A DNA stretch of 48,376 nucleotides from Mnemiopsis leidyi (GCA_000226015.1 JH153371.1:25327-73702), one strand, 5' to 3'; positions 34,356-46,591 are shown, numbered from the stretch's first letter. Program-made: numbers and translations. Notes: generated by a model from the sequence alone, not told the origin.

Positions 34356-37300
34356 GTCAGTGATTAAAAGATGGGCTTGTAGAGATATTTTTAGGTTGAG
34401 GAGGGGGGGGCGCAATACCATCTTATTTTTTGGGAACTCTGCGAGTTTATGGGGATGTGGTTGTTTCTGGGATATGATCGTAAGATATAGTAAATCACCT
34501 AATCTATAAAAACTGTTAAACTGTTAAAACTGTTAAGTTTACAATGGTTACCAGAGAGAAAACTCTCAGTCCTACAACTTCCCCATTACCGCTCATCCTA
34601 AATCTTCTTGTTGAAATCTTCCTTCTTCTCCTCCTCACACTAGATCTAAAGATAGACCGATTATCATACAGCTGACTGGTGGTGACGAAGTTAACTGTAA
34701 CATTTACTTCATCACATCGTTAATTATAACTCAATCAAGACGTGACACGTCGACCTGCGCCACATATGTTCTACAGCACAGCTTTATGTCACGGTTGTTG
34801 GTGTGACTCAGTTTGTTCATCTCGCTGTGCGCTTCACCCCGTCTTCACGTCAGAGACACTCGCCCGAAACTCGAAAATACCTGCTGTAATTATCTCTGCT
34901 CAGTGAATATATATGTTCAACATCAGTCCGCATATTATGCGAATAATTACGTGTCACGTGAACACGACGTTTCTGACACATTTACGTAGAAATGGAACTG
35001 CCTATTATTAGCTCCGTTTGTGTGTGTGTTTGTACGTCTGTGTACACACGCAGAGCATACATGACCTGATTTGTTCTCTCTTTCTATAATTTCTATATCC
35101 TATTCTGACACCAGTGTATTGCAGCTTGTGCCAAGAAAATTGACAACTTTTCCGCGACCGATCAGAGTCAAATAGACTTTAAAGTATTTTTGCACTGTTT
35201 TATCTCAGCTACTAGAGGATTTTCGTCATTTTAAGGATTGACTCGACAGCTCTTTGGTTTTCGATATCTTTAAGCGTCCGGTTTTGACAGTTATTACTGT
35301 CTGTGATATGTTAAAGTTCACTAATAAAACTGCCATAGTATAGCGTTCCAATCGTTGAATAAAGACTAAACTACAGGTGAGTACGAGTTAATAAGATTTT
35401 CAATAATAATAAAAATTATCCCAATTAATTTTTCGTGAAACTTCGCAACATTTCACCGATCACTGCAGCATTCTCTACCCTGACAAAATCTGCACATTTA
35501 CCTTTGTCAAATTACTGTGGACGGCGATGATGTCACTATTTCTGTAGCACTTAATTTAGCGTGGCTTGAAGTAGGAAATTATCCCGGTCAGCCCAACCTC
35601 GCTCCTAATTGCTCTCTTCATTTCTAGAAGTAGAGACAAGTTGCAGTGTTGTCCTGATTTCTAGCAACAGCTCGCAGTTTTGTTAGATAGATATTCTGAT
35701 TGTATACTCTAAATCTAGAACTCTAAATTTTAAGCTGACAGTTTTACCCTGAAGCTCCCACTTTAAAGCTCTTTAAATTGTCAATTAGATTTCGTCTCCG
35801 ACAGAGAAATTGTAACTCCTTAACTTAACCAGTTTGCTTTTCTCACGACAACCAGTCGCCAGCTCTAACAACTACAATAACATGAATTTCCGATATACCA
35901 CAAAAAGCTCTCTTTATCACTTCCTCGAGACAAATACAAAAATGCGATGAACCTCACTTTATACTTCCCCTAATTTGGACACTTTGTTCCCATGACCTGA
36001 CACCCGACCCCGTATTGAGCCCCCTAGTTCAACACCCCACCGTGGTTCCCGGAAATCCAACCCACAACAAGTCTCGGAGTTCGAACTGTATTATAGTACA
36101 GTAACTGTCCCGTCATTTGACATTAACATTACATCGTCTTAATTGGTCTCTAATCGGTTGTCGTGCATTGTTCAAATTTTTATCCTTGCAAGTACAATCA
36201 CACCCTGCTTGCTCTATTAGAATAGAACTTAGCTTATGATTTTTGAAGTTTCCACCTTTTCTACGCTGACCTTTGTTCGAGCAAAGTCAGAGCGACGAAG
36301 CAAGAGAAGATCTTTCTCTAAAAAGACAGGTTAGTCTTGCCGTCAACCCGAAGGAAGTTCTCTCCTAAGATATGAGATTACTTGTTCGCGGGACGTGAAA
36401 ACGTGGGTTTACTGGAGTTCTACCGTGGGTGATTAAATTTGTATGACTTTCTTGTAACTTCTTGCCACTTAACCGTGGGTGGCTTAGTTTGTCCAACTTA
36501 ATTTTGTCACGTCCTGCCACTTACCTGCCATAAACTTGCCACTTACACTTATCCCTGCTTTGTAGATTTTATCATGAACTTAGGTGTAGGTCTTTAAGAC
36601 AGCTGCGTTGAACAATTTAATGATCAATTCGATTTGTGTCGTGTCAACTTTTAACTGATTGTAAATTCTAACTCCCATATTTATGACATCATTAGTGTTA
36701 CTGTCTGAAATGTTTGAAATCCCGAAATTTTGTCAAGACTTATAATACAAATTACAAATTTGTCGGCGATTTAAATGAGTCTCTGCTTGTAATATTTTGG
36801 CGACTTCCAACTTAACTTCTACGTATTAAAATATAATCGTGTCCGTCTCGTAAAAAATCAGCTAAAAAACCGAGCTCTGCAAATTTTCTTTAAGTGACCA
36901 TGAGAAAGCTTGCCAAACCTCCAAGTTACTCAAAACTGCCTTGTGTATAAGGACCTCTATCAATCAGCACCAGTTCCCAAAATACAAATGTTGACGCGAG
37001 AAAGTAAGTAAATGTACAAAGATGTTTAAATTATTCTATTAGCACACATGTACTGACTAATCGGGTAATTGAAAAGAATCTAGATTTATTTATAGAATGT
37101 AGATTTGCACGTATTATGGATAAAATTTCCATGATTGTGGCATATACTGAAAAAACGGGCATTTGATTTACCGTCAATTTGGGTAACCTCAGCATTTCCT
37201 GTATTCTGCGGCTATGTTTCAGCAATCGGTTTACACTTTACAGTTACTGGTAAACTAGTTGTTGACAAGTTGTCACACGGATATGCATCCCGATCTTCCC

Positions 37301-40134
37301 AAATCGAGTTAAAAAAATTTGTCTGTAACGATTGACGTTTCATTTCAAAAGCAAGTTTCTCATTGATATATTATGAGAATTGAGAACGTATATGGGCAAC
37401 CTATAGTTCAGTACGGTCGCCATATAACTAACTAAAAACGCGTATTTTAAATCCTTTAAAACGTTTTGTCTCCGAGTTCTCTGAAATGTCTTTTCAATAG
37501 CTCTCAACTACCGATTTGGTAATTGAGCTGAATCTAGCTGAAAATGAGTAACGGTATATTTTCTTAACATCCGACAGAAAGAACACAGTCAAGTCACAAA
37601 AACCGTTAAGTAATCGATTCTATTATTAGAAAACTTCATTTCATTGAATAAAAGCTCACCCTCATCTTTAACCGTCCTCCAACCGTCTCCTCAGCACTGT
37701 TTCTACCACTTTCTTATCAGGCTCCAATTTCTAATTGACGGTGTGAACTGGGACCGGTCCTTTGGATAGATCGTTAATAATCGACACAGTTTGCAGATTA
37801 TTGGAACCCCATTGTTTTTCTTATTACCCCACTGTAAGCAATCGGTTTGTACCTAGATTAGTAGATTGTTTCTTGGTTTAATTTACCTTTTGCAGGATAT
37901 CATCTTGTTCTACTCTTCCATAAGGTTTCTAGTAATAAGGTTATATAGAAAAGTCCTCATCTGATAACTCTACATAGATTTTTGGCAAAGTAACGTATGT
38001 AGTTATACATTACATTTCCCCCAAGAATTGCATAGGAACAATTACGAATATTAGAACATGTCCTGATGGTTGCTCCAGTGCACATGATGTCTATTTGCGT
38101 GTCTCTTGTCTAATTTAAGACTACTTCTAATTAATTAATTAAGTCGAACTGGTAAATTCAACTTGGTATCAACCTTTTGTTCCGTTATGTGCTTGTTTAG
38201 GGTACGGGCTCACGTTTGGATTTTCGTGGAAGAAGGTAGGTGAAATAAAGTGTTTGTTTTCGCAATTCATAGATAAGCAATCAGCTATCTCGTAAGTACC
38301 CGGGTTGAAATGGTGTGCAGTTCCTTTCAAATAGAAAGGGTTATTTAATCTTCAATGAGACAGAGAAATCACAGAAAGATGTTTGTCGTAAAGAGACCTG
38401 ATAGTGATGCGTGTACTCCAAGCAGAATGTATGCCTCCTATTGATGGTGCTTTGACTTACTCTTACATACACTCCTAGCTACCAACGGGCACCTCTATCT
38501 TTTCAGCATTCCATTATTCCATATACGCCCATTTCGTCAGATCTCCGAAATACACCTCAGTATTCTTCTTTTTTCGTTATTCGATTTTATTGCCGACTCT
38601 CCTTTTCATCCCATTCTTCTCCTACGTGATTTGCGGATCCAGTTTTTATGCCATTGATCTATTCTTACTTCTTCTATAATAACCTGATTTAAACTCCCTA
38701 ACTATAGCTAAGATCTGGCTATCGCCACAGATAAAGCACTTCGTTATCGGATTGTCACGTAGCTGGTTTGGAAGATGATCCAGCAGTTTTCCTACACTCA
38801 CAAATTTCTCGTGCCATCACGTAGTTTCTTTCAAAGAAGTGCTGTCTATTTACTAGGTTTAACTTCTACTTTGTCTTTCTTCCCGCTTTACTGGCTTCCC
38901 TATCACATGACATGTCATCACGTGACAGTCTGGTTTTTACTTCCCCCCTGTCTCATCACCAGGCTCTACTTTCCTGTGTTTTAGTGTACACATGTCGAAG
39001 AGAATGGTACCTGCTTCCCTCCTCCTATATTAATCCTAAATAGCTAATTAATCCTAAATAGCTAATTAGTACTTACCTCATTAACAAACTACGTGATCTA
39101 ACAGTGAGATGCACAGCAATGTCAACATGAACAGTAAAACAGTACTGCTGAGCACGAACAACAACCATTACCCCAGCCTACCCGTGTCATTTTGCACATT
39201 ATTATCTGACTCGCGTATTATCTAACGTATCTCTATATACACGGGGTGATCTGGCCGACCTTGTATAGTGCTAACCAGAAGAGTACAGAGGTAGGAGTAG
39301 CAACTGTAGGAAATGTACAGCAGCAGACTGTTGACGGGTTTCCAACTTGACATGTAATAAAGTAATATACCCTCCTCACACCCTCCACAGTGCGTTTTTA
39401 CCTTCAGTTCTGAACGTTGTACGTAGACGTTTAGTGAGGCGACGTTACAACACGTTTTTTAGGGGTAGGAAAAACTTATACTTCTTGCGCTGTGATTTGT
39501 GCAAGGTAATGTTCAGTTATTTATGATCTGGGTCATGTTCTTTTACGTATCTATGGCTAAATCCTGCAAAAATACAACCTTTTAAAGCCAAATTTCGCTT
39601 AGAATTACCTCAGGCTGCAGCTGGATTGAAAATTTCTCTGATATTTGACAAATAGCACTAATAGCTAATGGGAAGTAGCCATGATCAAATCTGCAATTAT
39701 AGCTTAATTCCTTGACGTAAAATCCATTGGTGCGGTTATTTAACAACATTTCTCACGTGATCTCCCGAAATCGCGCTCTACAAATAGACAGATGTACCGT
39801 AACCAGTAGCTCTGTTTGTTGTCATGATAGTGTCCACTGTCCCATCACATGGTAGGTTTCTCATGACATCTTTCAGTGGAGTGATCTCAACCTTGACTTG
39901 ATCTTCTTTGGGAAAGTTGTATTTCTTAGTCTAACTACCACTCGCCGTTATGATTTGACTGTCATTTCTTTTTGGTTTTGTTTCTCTTTGAGATTGAATA
40001 AATCTGTACGTAGTTTCAGTAGTTTTAAAATTTTTGATCTGATAACATTTTCTAATATTCGCTGTGGTGCCCTGATCATATCATCACCACTAAAAATAGC
40101 GCGTCCCCAAGCCGACTGTTGCCCACCAGATCTC
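34356..40134 (+). other. Large intron with possible small first exons
   Basis: AT-rich. Three short ATG frames end at good donors in phase 1, matching 40723: 36236-36329 (listed separately), 36988-37003 (MLTRE) and 38187-38235 (MCLFRVRAHVWIFVEE). The last two are too short to call. An 18-bp duplication lies at 39029-39064. TCACGTGA occurs at 34954, 38918 and 39754. Confidence 0.5.
36236..36329 (+). CDS. Candidate alternative first exon (basic, RRSFS)
   Basis: From the ATG at 36236, 31 codons run to donor ACAG|GTTAGT in phase 1, matching the acceptor at 40723. The peptide starts MIFEVSTFSTLTFVRAK and ends SERRSKRRSFSKKT, strongly basic with a typical PKA-type RRSFS motif. Splicing here would give a short RasGEF isoform lacking everything before the linker. 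Chance alone could produce it, so confidence is low. Confidence 0.35.
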
Positions 40135-40438
40135 ATGATCCAGTTCTCTAAACTCCTGTATCCGGGAGTGATACACGACTTTTCCCGACTTACTGTTGCC
40201 CTGATTCTTGGACACATATTCCATCACAACATTCTGCTCCTTATCGTTCTTACTATCTGCTCTCTCCCTCTTGTCCTTCTCTCTTGGCTAAACGGAGCTG
40301 ACCCATTTTTCGTCTTCGTTTGGGCGTTTTCCTGGGATACGGAACCGAAGGAGGTTCCTACCGTGGAACATTCTGGAGTTCTTAAACGTGGGGGTGGTAT
40401 TAGGAGGAAGATCAGAGACAGCTTGGGGAGTACTGGAG
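40135..40438 (+). CDS. Alternative first exon encoding a hydrophobic, possibly membrane-anchored N-terminus
   Basis: The ATG at 40135 is the first ATG in a frame open since before 39900. The frame ends at donor GGAG|GTAAAT in phase 1, matching the acceptor at 40723 284 bp downstream. It encodes 101 residues. Residues 19-29 and 32-52 (NILLLIVLTICSLPLVLLSW) are very hydrophobic, and 57-67 (PFFVFVWAFSW) is a third such stretch. They are followed by EPKEVP and a basic RGGGIRRKIRDSL. If used, it would tether the RasGEF core to a membrane, where Ras resides. T-rich non-coding DNA can mimic hydrophobic peptides, so transcript evidence is needed before accepting it. Confidence 0.45.
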
Positions 40439-40722
40439 GTAAATATTGGGAGTATTTGAGGTGTCGATGGGGTCTGAAATAATTAGACAAATTTTAAAGG
40501 CATGATTGGGCGGTATTAGTCGGGAAGTTGGGCAAAGTGATAGGGATGGTTGTTTTCACAATCTTGTAGCGAAAAGGGTTTTTGTTGAGTGTCGAAAACA
40601 TTGAATATTATTTTAATTCAATTATCTATCTGTTTGGAAACGATTATTCGTGTGAAATTGATATAAATCGAAATAGTAACAATCTTTTCCAGCCCTCATT
40701 TTGTAACATCAACTTTTTCCAG

Positions 40723-40838
40723 AAGAATCGAGTCACCTGACGCCCAAGACACCCAAATGCAGCACACCTCCCTCGAGCAACACTGAGAATAGTAACAGTA
40801 CAGAGGCTACACGTGATCACCCAAACTCTGCTAACCAG
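40723..40838 (+). CDS. RasGEF gene, constant linker exon
   Basis: The acceptor is ACTTTTTCCAG and the donor GTTGGT. It enters in phase 1 and leaves in phase 0. It encodes EESSHLTPKTPKCSTPP, then a Ser/Asn-rich stretch ending HPNSANQ. It has TP motifs typical of proline-directed kinase sites and is probably disordered. It is the common landing exon for the 34355, 36329 and 40438 donors. Confidence 0.8.
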
Positions 40839-41078
40839 GTTGGTGTCTGAGTTACCCGTATAGTATGTATAGCATTACTCGGCCCTAATCGGCTAACACT
40901 CTACACTCAACAAATCACACTTAACTGATTTGTCTGTAATCGTCTAATGCCCATTAAGTCAATACTCGACCCTGCTCAATAGGATTAACCAATAAAGTTT
41001 TATCACATCTTAAACATCAAATAGTTTTTATCCTAATGGTGATTTTCCGTTTGAGTATCTTGACTCACTTATGTCCAG

Positions 41079-41295
41079 TCCGAGATAGAGATCGCCAAGT
41101 TCTACACCCCGAACACCTCAAGCGGGCCGCCTGGCTCGGAACATGCCCCCCAGATCGTCCACAGTCAGAACGGAAGTGCTGGCGACCACGCTACTCTGGT
41201 GCAGAAAACCTTCCGGTTCCTCAACCAGAAGAGCACCGCCGACCACGACAAGATGTCGGAGGATGAGAAGTACAACCCCTTCATCACTAAAGATG
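41079..41295 (+). CDS. RasGEF gene, exon preceding REM
   Basis: The acceptor is TTATGTCCAG and the donor GTAAGA. Phase 0 in and phase 1 out. It encodes SEIEIAKFYTPNTSSGPPGS, then a linker, then LVQKTFRFLNQKSTADH and KMSEDEKYNPFITKD. The last part leads straight into the REM domain of the next exon. The overlapping frames in this segment are shadows. Confidence 0.85.
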
Positions 41296-41614
41296 GTAAG
41301 ATTCGCACCTCTTTTTTTTTGTTTTTTTTTAATTTAAATTGTCATTCTTAAAAGTTACCTTTCGATGTCTTAACTGCCTCGCTTGATTGGGAAGGTGAGA
41401 ATTCAGTCGACGTCAGAATTTTACCGACCGCCTCGTTTGTTAAGCAAGCACAAGACGTGTCTATTGTAGAGAGTACATTCCAGTGCAGGGACACATTGTC
41501 TGATGTATGTACTTTCTCCCCAACTTTGATCTTGAGTAAACCCGTTCACAATACCCCCACCAACGCACTAACTTATATAGAACGTACACTCAACTCACCA
41601 CACACCCTCCTCAG

Positions 41615-42027
41615 ACGGCGGTAACCCCCTGCTCCTCATGATATTCTCGTACGAGAAAGACGGGTATACGATCGAGGGAGGCACGTTAGAGCAGCTAGTT
41701 GAGCAGCTCTACTGCGGTACTTGTCCTGACGCGGACTACATCCAGACCTTCCTCCTGGGTTACAAGCTCTTCATGCAGAGCGAGGAACTGATGGACATGC
41801 TCCTCCAGAAGTTTGCTGACAGTGAGAACTACGAGGAGGAACAAGGTGACATGGTCAAGTTGCGGTTGAGCAACATTGTTACGCAGTGGCTGGAGCGGGT
41901 CTGGGTAGACTTTCACTACAGCGATGTGATGATCGAGCGTGTCGATAAGTTTGTGCAGCTCGTCTCTTCTGGGCACCCCCGGTTCTTACCTGTTGCAATG
42001 AAGTTGGAGAACACCATGCAGAAAAAG
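41615..42027 (+). CDS. RasGEF gene, REM (RasGEF N) domain exon
   Basis: The acceptor is ACCCTCCTCAG and the donor AAAAAG|GTTGGT. Phase 1 in, 0 out. It encodes the REM domain. The opening GGTLEQLVEQLYCG is followed by FLLGYKLFMQSEELMDMLLQ, the counterpart of the FLLTYRSF-x-x-P-x-ELL motif, then KLRLSNIVTQWLERVWVDF, the counterpart of the RVLNVLKTWVE helix. In SOS-type exchange factors this domain supports the catalytic helical hairpin and can form an allosteric Ras site. All expected helices are present and the length is usual. Confidence 0.92.
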
Positions 42028-42438
42028 GTTGGTTTAGAGTTTATACTTAGTGATTTGGAAGTACAATAAATACAATACAATACAATACAATACAATACAA
42101 TACAATACAATACAATACAATACAATACAATACAATACAATACAATACAATACAGTACAATACAGTACAATACAATACAATTCTATACAATACAATATAA
42201 TACAATACAATTCAATACAATGCAATTCAATACAATACAATACAATACAATACAATACAATACAATACAATACAATACAATACAATACAATACAATACAA
42301 TTAAAAATACAATACATTAAAAAATACAATACAATACAGTTCAACAAATACAATACAATACAATACAATACAATACAATACAATACAATACAATACAATA
42401 CAATACAATACAATACAATACAAATACAACTCTTTCAG
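42028..42438 (+). other. Intron composed almost entirely of (TACAA)n
   Basis: The 411-bp intron between the REM exon and the next exon. Apart from about 40 bp after the donor and the acceptor tract TCTTTCAG, it is pentanucleotide repeat. The many long frames that cross it are repeat artefacts, since the repeat contains no stop codon in any plus-strand frame. Confidence 0.9.
42066..42427. repeat. (TACAA)n pentanucleotide satellite
   Basis: About 70 copies of TACAA with a few substitutions (TACAG, TTCAA, TATAA) and two interruptions near 42300-42350. It fills an intron of the RasGEF gene. Confidence 0.97.
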
Positions 42439-42636
42439 AAGCGGGAATGGGAGGAGTCTCTCCGAGAAGAAGACAGACAGTCAGGTTCTCTACCCGGCTC
42501 TGGGTGTCCCTCTCCGACAGAGTCTCCCATATCGATACGTCGTTCTAACTCCGATACCAAGAACAACGATACCAAGAACAAGAAGAGAAAACCTGTCACT
42601 TTGATGGAAGTAACTCCTTCTCAGTTCGCGAGACAT
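42439..42636 (+). CDS. RasGEF gene, linker between REM and catalytic domain
   Basis: The acceptor is CTCTTTCAG and the donor GTGAGT. Phase 0 in and out. It encodes 66 residues: KREWEESLREEDRQSGSLPG, a Ser/Pro-rich part with SIRRSNSDTK (a basophilic-kinase type site), a KNKKRKP basic run that could act as a nuclear-localisation or lipid-binding patch, and VTLMEVTPSQFARH, which begins the catalytic domain (the usual xxPxxxAxQL start). Confidence 0.88.
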
Positions 42637-42792
42637 GTGAGTATTACATTAAGTGTTGTGTTCTCATGTTAGGAAGTAATGGGTTCACTAGGCAAAATGT
42701 ACTCCGTAATTTTGGTTTGAAAGTGTACCTCAATGAGTTTTCGAATTCGGCAAATGCTGACTAAACATATTGTTGACAGATCAAACTTTCAG

Positions 42793-42865
42793 TTACATTG
42801 TGTTGACTTTGATCTGATGTCAAAGGTGGAGATCCACGAATACTTTACCTACTTCTGCAGAAAAA
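42793..42865 (+). CDS. RasGEF gene, start of catalytic domain
   Basis: The acceptor is AAACTTTCAG and the donor GTAAGT. Phase 0 in, 1 out. It encodes LHCVDFDLMSKVEIHEYFTY and then FCRK. It continues FARH-LHCVDFDLMSKVEIHEY, the counterpart of the LT-x-x-D-x-x-L-F-x-x-I helix that opens CDC25-type RasGEF domains. Confidence 0.88.
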
Positions 42866-42985
42866 GTAAGTTTTCCCATTTCAGAATATCAGATTGTTTT
42901 GAATAGTTAAAAAATATCTTTCAAAAATTTGTTCTGTTGCTTAGATCTGTAGGTTTCATGACTAAACAAATTATTTCTGCCGCAG

Positions 42986-43458
42986 AGGATCCAAAGTATC
43001 ACCTTCTCACGCAACATTTGGACAACTGGATAAACCACTGGAACAAGGTCTCTGCCTGGGTTACCTCAGAGATCCTCCACGATGAAACGCCGCGCGCACG
43101 TGCAGCCAAGATCGAGCGTCTCATCGACATCGCCAAGCAGCTCAAACAGCTCTTCAGCTTCAACACTTTGTACGCTTTTGTGACCGGATTCAATCATAGC
43201 AGTGTTATGCGTTTGAAGAAAACGTGGGATCATGTGAAATCAAGCTCTCAGACTAGTCTGAATGATTTGGAAGAGTTCATGTCTAATGTGGACAACTTTG
43301 GTCAGTACAGGAAACATTTGACAAAAGCACCGCGGACTGTGTGCACTATTCCATTGCTGAGCCTGATTCTTAGAGACATTGAGTTTTTGAATGTTAACTC
43401 CCCAAAACTTAAGAACGGTTTATGGAACTTCGGAAAACTGCGCCTCATCAAAAATAAG
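42986..43458 (+). CDS. RasGEF gene, main catalytic (CDC25) exon
   Basis: The acceptor is TTCTGCCGCAG and the donor AATAAG|GTTGGT. Phase 1 in, 0 out. It carries the diagnostic RasGEF core: a helix around HLDNWINHWNKVSAWVTSEI, IERLIDIAKQLKQLFSFNTL, then YAFVTGFNHSSVMRLKKTW. These match the canonical FI-x-x-A-x-x-L-x-x-x-x-N-FN-S-L-x-A-I-x-x-G-L-x-x-S-x-x-x-R-L-x-x-T-W. The TIPLLSLILRDIEFLN segment is the counterpart of the P-x-L-G-x-x-L-x-D-L strand and helix. This catalyses GDP release from Ras, Rap or Ral. Which GTPase it prefers cannot be read here. Confidence 0.93.
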
Positions 43459-43590
43459 GTTGGTATCCTTACGTTGTCCAAGATTTTTAAGGTGCTGTTG
43501 TCTCAAACCATCTTTAAAATTTAAACGAGTTTCCGACTGATTACCACTATAAATTTTTTAAGCAAAGAAATTTAACTAAACGTTTTCTAG

Positions 43591-43803
43591 ATATCGGAGC
43601 TGGAGCGGTACAAGATGATAAAACCGCAGAACCACATCCAAACTGACGACGACATCCTAGCCTTCTGTCGCCGTCTTCCTACCGTCCCCAGCGCTTCCTT
43701 CTACGACATAAGTTTGGAACGTGAACCTAAAGACCAACCTCGTCCTGCTCGACCTGTCTCTGTGTCGTCACTGTCGTCCGTGGCAACCAGCTCGTCGTCA
43801 TAG
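43591..43803 (+). CDS. RasGEF gene, terminal coding exon
   Basis: The acceptor is ACGTTTTCTAG. It enters in phase 0 and ends at TAG (43801-43803). It encodes ISELERYKMIKPQNHIQTDD, the counterpart of the final I-x-E-I-x-x-Y-Q helix of RasGEF domains, then DILAFCRRLPTVPSASFYDI, then a short Ser-rich tail ending SSVATSSSS. The catalytic domain is therefore complete. Confidence 0.9.
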   Translation: MSELERYKMIKPQNHIQTDDDILAFCRRLPTVPSASFYDISLEREPKDQPRPARPVSVSSLSSVATSSSS

Positions 43804-45009
43804 TAACTTGTGTACTGTGTGTCGTCATTGTTTCCAGCTTATCGCCATTTTGCTTCCTTTTCTCTCACACACCCGCCCTCTCAGTTTGGTAAATCCATGC
43901 TAATAAGTTAATTAGTTAATTATGTTAATTAGTTAATTATGTAAATCTTTTGCCTGAAGTGCAGCCCAAACAGTTGGTATTACGTGTGTAAATACTTGTC
44001 AGTGAAATTACGCTAAGTAGAGGAAAACCTGTTGTTTGTCACCAATCAGTCAAGACTAAAAAACTACAAACTCTGATCTGGTTTAGCTAGTGGGACTGCT
44101 CCGATTTTTAACGAAAATCTTATCGAACGTACGAGGCAGATAAGATAATAGTAATAATTAGATAGGATCGAGTCTTTAACCGTATTAAGACTTGTGTGAT
44201 CACTGATCGTGTAAAAAGAACTGACTGCAGTGTGAAATGATCTGTGTTCCTTAAAGTTTTTTAATTATTATACTCTGATTCAATTATTTTTATAGTAGTT
44301 GTACGAACCATTTTTAAATGATTGCCAAAAACGTTGATATTTAGGTTTTGATTTCGAACCGATAAAGCAGTGTATATGGTATGTGGATGTTGAACTGATT
44401 GAAAAACTCCTTGAGTGATTGTTTATTTATTTTTATCTATGCTTTCTACGTACGGACTTTAGCGTAGAGTCTGGTTATCGATATCCGAAGTAAAGTATTT
44501 CTTACTTTGACTCATCTTTAATTCCGTTCCACGAAAAAAAATGCGATTAACTTTAGTTGGCAGTTGCTAATAATTGAAACACTAACATGAATTTATTTTC
44601 TTTCTAAAAACTTTGAAAATGCTAAAGCCAGCCAGATGCACAATTTCCTTTCCCATTTCTTGATTTTCATACTTTTTTTTCTTATTAGTTCTACCATAAA
44701 GCATAGTGATGATATGAAAAGAATTTTTGCCGTCAAAGTATCAACTATGTTTTTCATTGTGTAACTTCAAGTTCAGTTTACAATTTTGTACTATATTTCT
44801 CATGATTTGGAATCGAGAGTTTTATTTTTTAATGTTTGATTGATGATCATTTATATGTGCTATTACTATTGACTATGGCACATTAACTTTAAGGTGTATT
44901 TGTAATAAGTAAAACAATTATCATCGGCAACGTCTACATACAATCTAGCCTGCGTACAATAGTTGACAGAAATTTAGTTTCACAATCAAAAACTTGGTTA
45001 ACGATTATA

Positions 45010-45062
45010 CTTATAGTTTTACTTAATCAGGAAACCTTACTGGCTATAAGTATAACTATAAG
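45010..45062. repeat. Stem-loop, 16-bp arms
   Basis: Arms 45010-45025 (CTTATAGTTTTACTTA) and 45047-45062 are reverse complements with one mismatch around a 21-base loop. Confidence 0.7.
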
Positions 45063-46183
45063 CGAACGTGCTATACCGATACGGTGTCGAGGTTACACCC
45101 GAATCGCTTAGCTTTATTAATATTATGTAATTGTATTTACGGATTTCATCTCGTCTTATACTTGGGTACCTAAGTACGTCTTTGCTGTCTGATTGTAGAC
45201 GAGGCCACATTACCGGGCGCTGTGTGGCTCTCTCTACGGTCCCCTCCAACAAAGAGGTCCCTAGGCAAAAGCCACAAAACTCGAAGCGCCGGTAAATGCG
45301 TGAAAGCGCGTACAGCGTGATGGCCGCGACAGTAGGTTATCAACCTACAACCACTTTAAGTTTAGGAGTTAGGAATAGGTCAATAGGACCCCTTTTTTGC
45401 ATAGTTAAAGTTGTCTGACTTTGTGCGACCCTCATTCGAAGAATAAAATGACGGGAGGGTGCGTGCTGCTGTACAACTACAAAGTTAAAGTCAAGGTAGA
45501 AACCGCTACATCAAAAACCAACACAACAACTCATAATGATTTGATTTGATCAACTGAAAAATAAATTGTAGAATTGTACTTACTACTTGTAGTCTGAAGT
45601 TATGATCTAGTGTTTGCGTTTGTCTGTTTCTATTTAATTTCTATTAGAAATTCCAATTAATCTTTTCAAGTTATATAGAGAACAGCAATATTATTATTTG
45701 TAATTCTTAGCATTACTAACACAAATATTCGAGGGAAAAGTATTTTGTCATTTTGAGGAGAACAAAAATGTGCAATTTAAAATCTTTTATCCGCTCTGTA
45801 GAGTATTAAGCTATTTAACCCTTGCTAAACACGTATAACCCTGTGCGAGCTTAGCGCGAAATTAGGACGGACGCGGACGCAAAAGCTCACTCTAAGCGCG
45901 GCGCGTCCCGATATTGACGAGATGATATTCGTTCTAACGAAAAGCCAGGAGAGCAGAAAGCTGCGAGCCGCGTGCGGGTCGGGTTACACCTCGACAAGTC
46001 CCGATAGGGCGCGATCCGAGCCACAGGGCTTTGTTGGCTTAGCAACCTTAACCCCTACACTCTCGAGAATGTATTTAATTCAAATCTACCCCCTAAATCA
46101 GTAAATCAACTTGTATTGGTCCAAATAAGAAAAGTCTGAACGGTTTTTTTGTCTCAATCATGCTTTTGGTTTGCAAAATATCG

Positions 46184-46205
46184 CGAGGTCGAAATATCGA
46201 CCTCG
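46184..46205. repeat. Perfect hairpin, CGAGGTCGA arms
   Basis: CGAGGTCGA (46184-46192), loop AATA, TCGACCTCG (46197-46205). The core AGGTCGA / TCGACCT recurs in the hairpin at 46574-46591. Confidence 0.85.
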
Positions 46206-46573
46206 GGGATTCAACAGGAAAATTTATTTATCTTCAAAATTTGGAAAATTTCTTATTCATGAAAGTTTTTAAGCCCTATAGCTTTATGACATAGCCTTAA
46301 ATCTTAGTACAATCGAGGAGAGACACACTCATAATCATTCTCAAATTATTTGTATAGTAGTAGTTGTGAACGTGTCTGTTCGAAATTATTTTGAGTAAAA
46401 ATGTTTCCTAAAAGATCGCATTTCTTAGTCATACAGAGAAAAGTAACATTAATAATCAGAACTGTTATGAGACTGAATAACTATCCGCTGCTACTACAAC
46501 ATACAAATAATTGAGGAGAATGATTCTAGTTTTAAGTGACTCAGTTATACAGAGGAGGTCAGTTATACTGGGG

Positions 46574-46591
46574 AGGTCGATTTATCGACCT
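46574..46591. repeat. Perfect hairpin, AGGTCGA arms
   Basis: AGGTCGA, loop TTTA, TCGACCT. It is preceded by an imperfect 18-bp duplication (AGTTATAC...GAGGTC) at about 46552-46579. Confidence 0.85.

Noticed and set aside
42050-42672. Several long overlapping frames on both strands across 41916-42672
   Set aside because: They are translations of the TACAA repeat, which lacks stops in the relevant frames. Only the ends belong to real exons.
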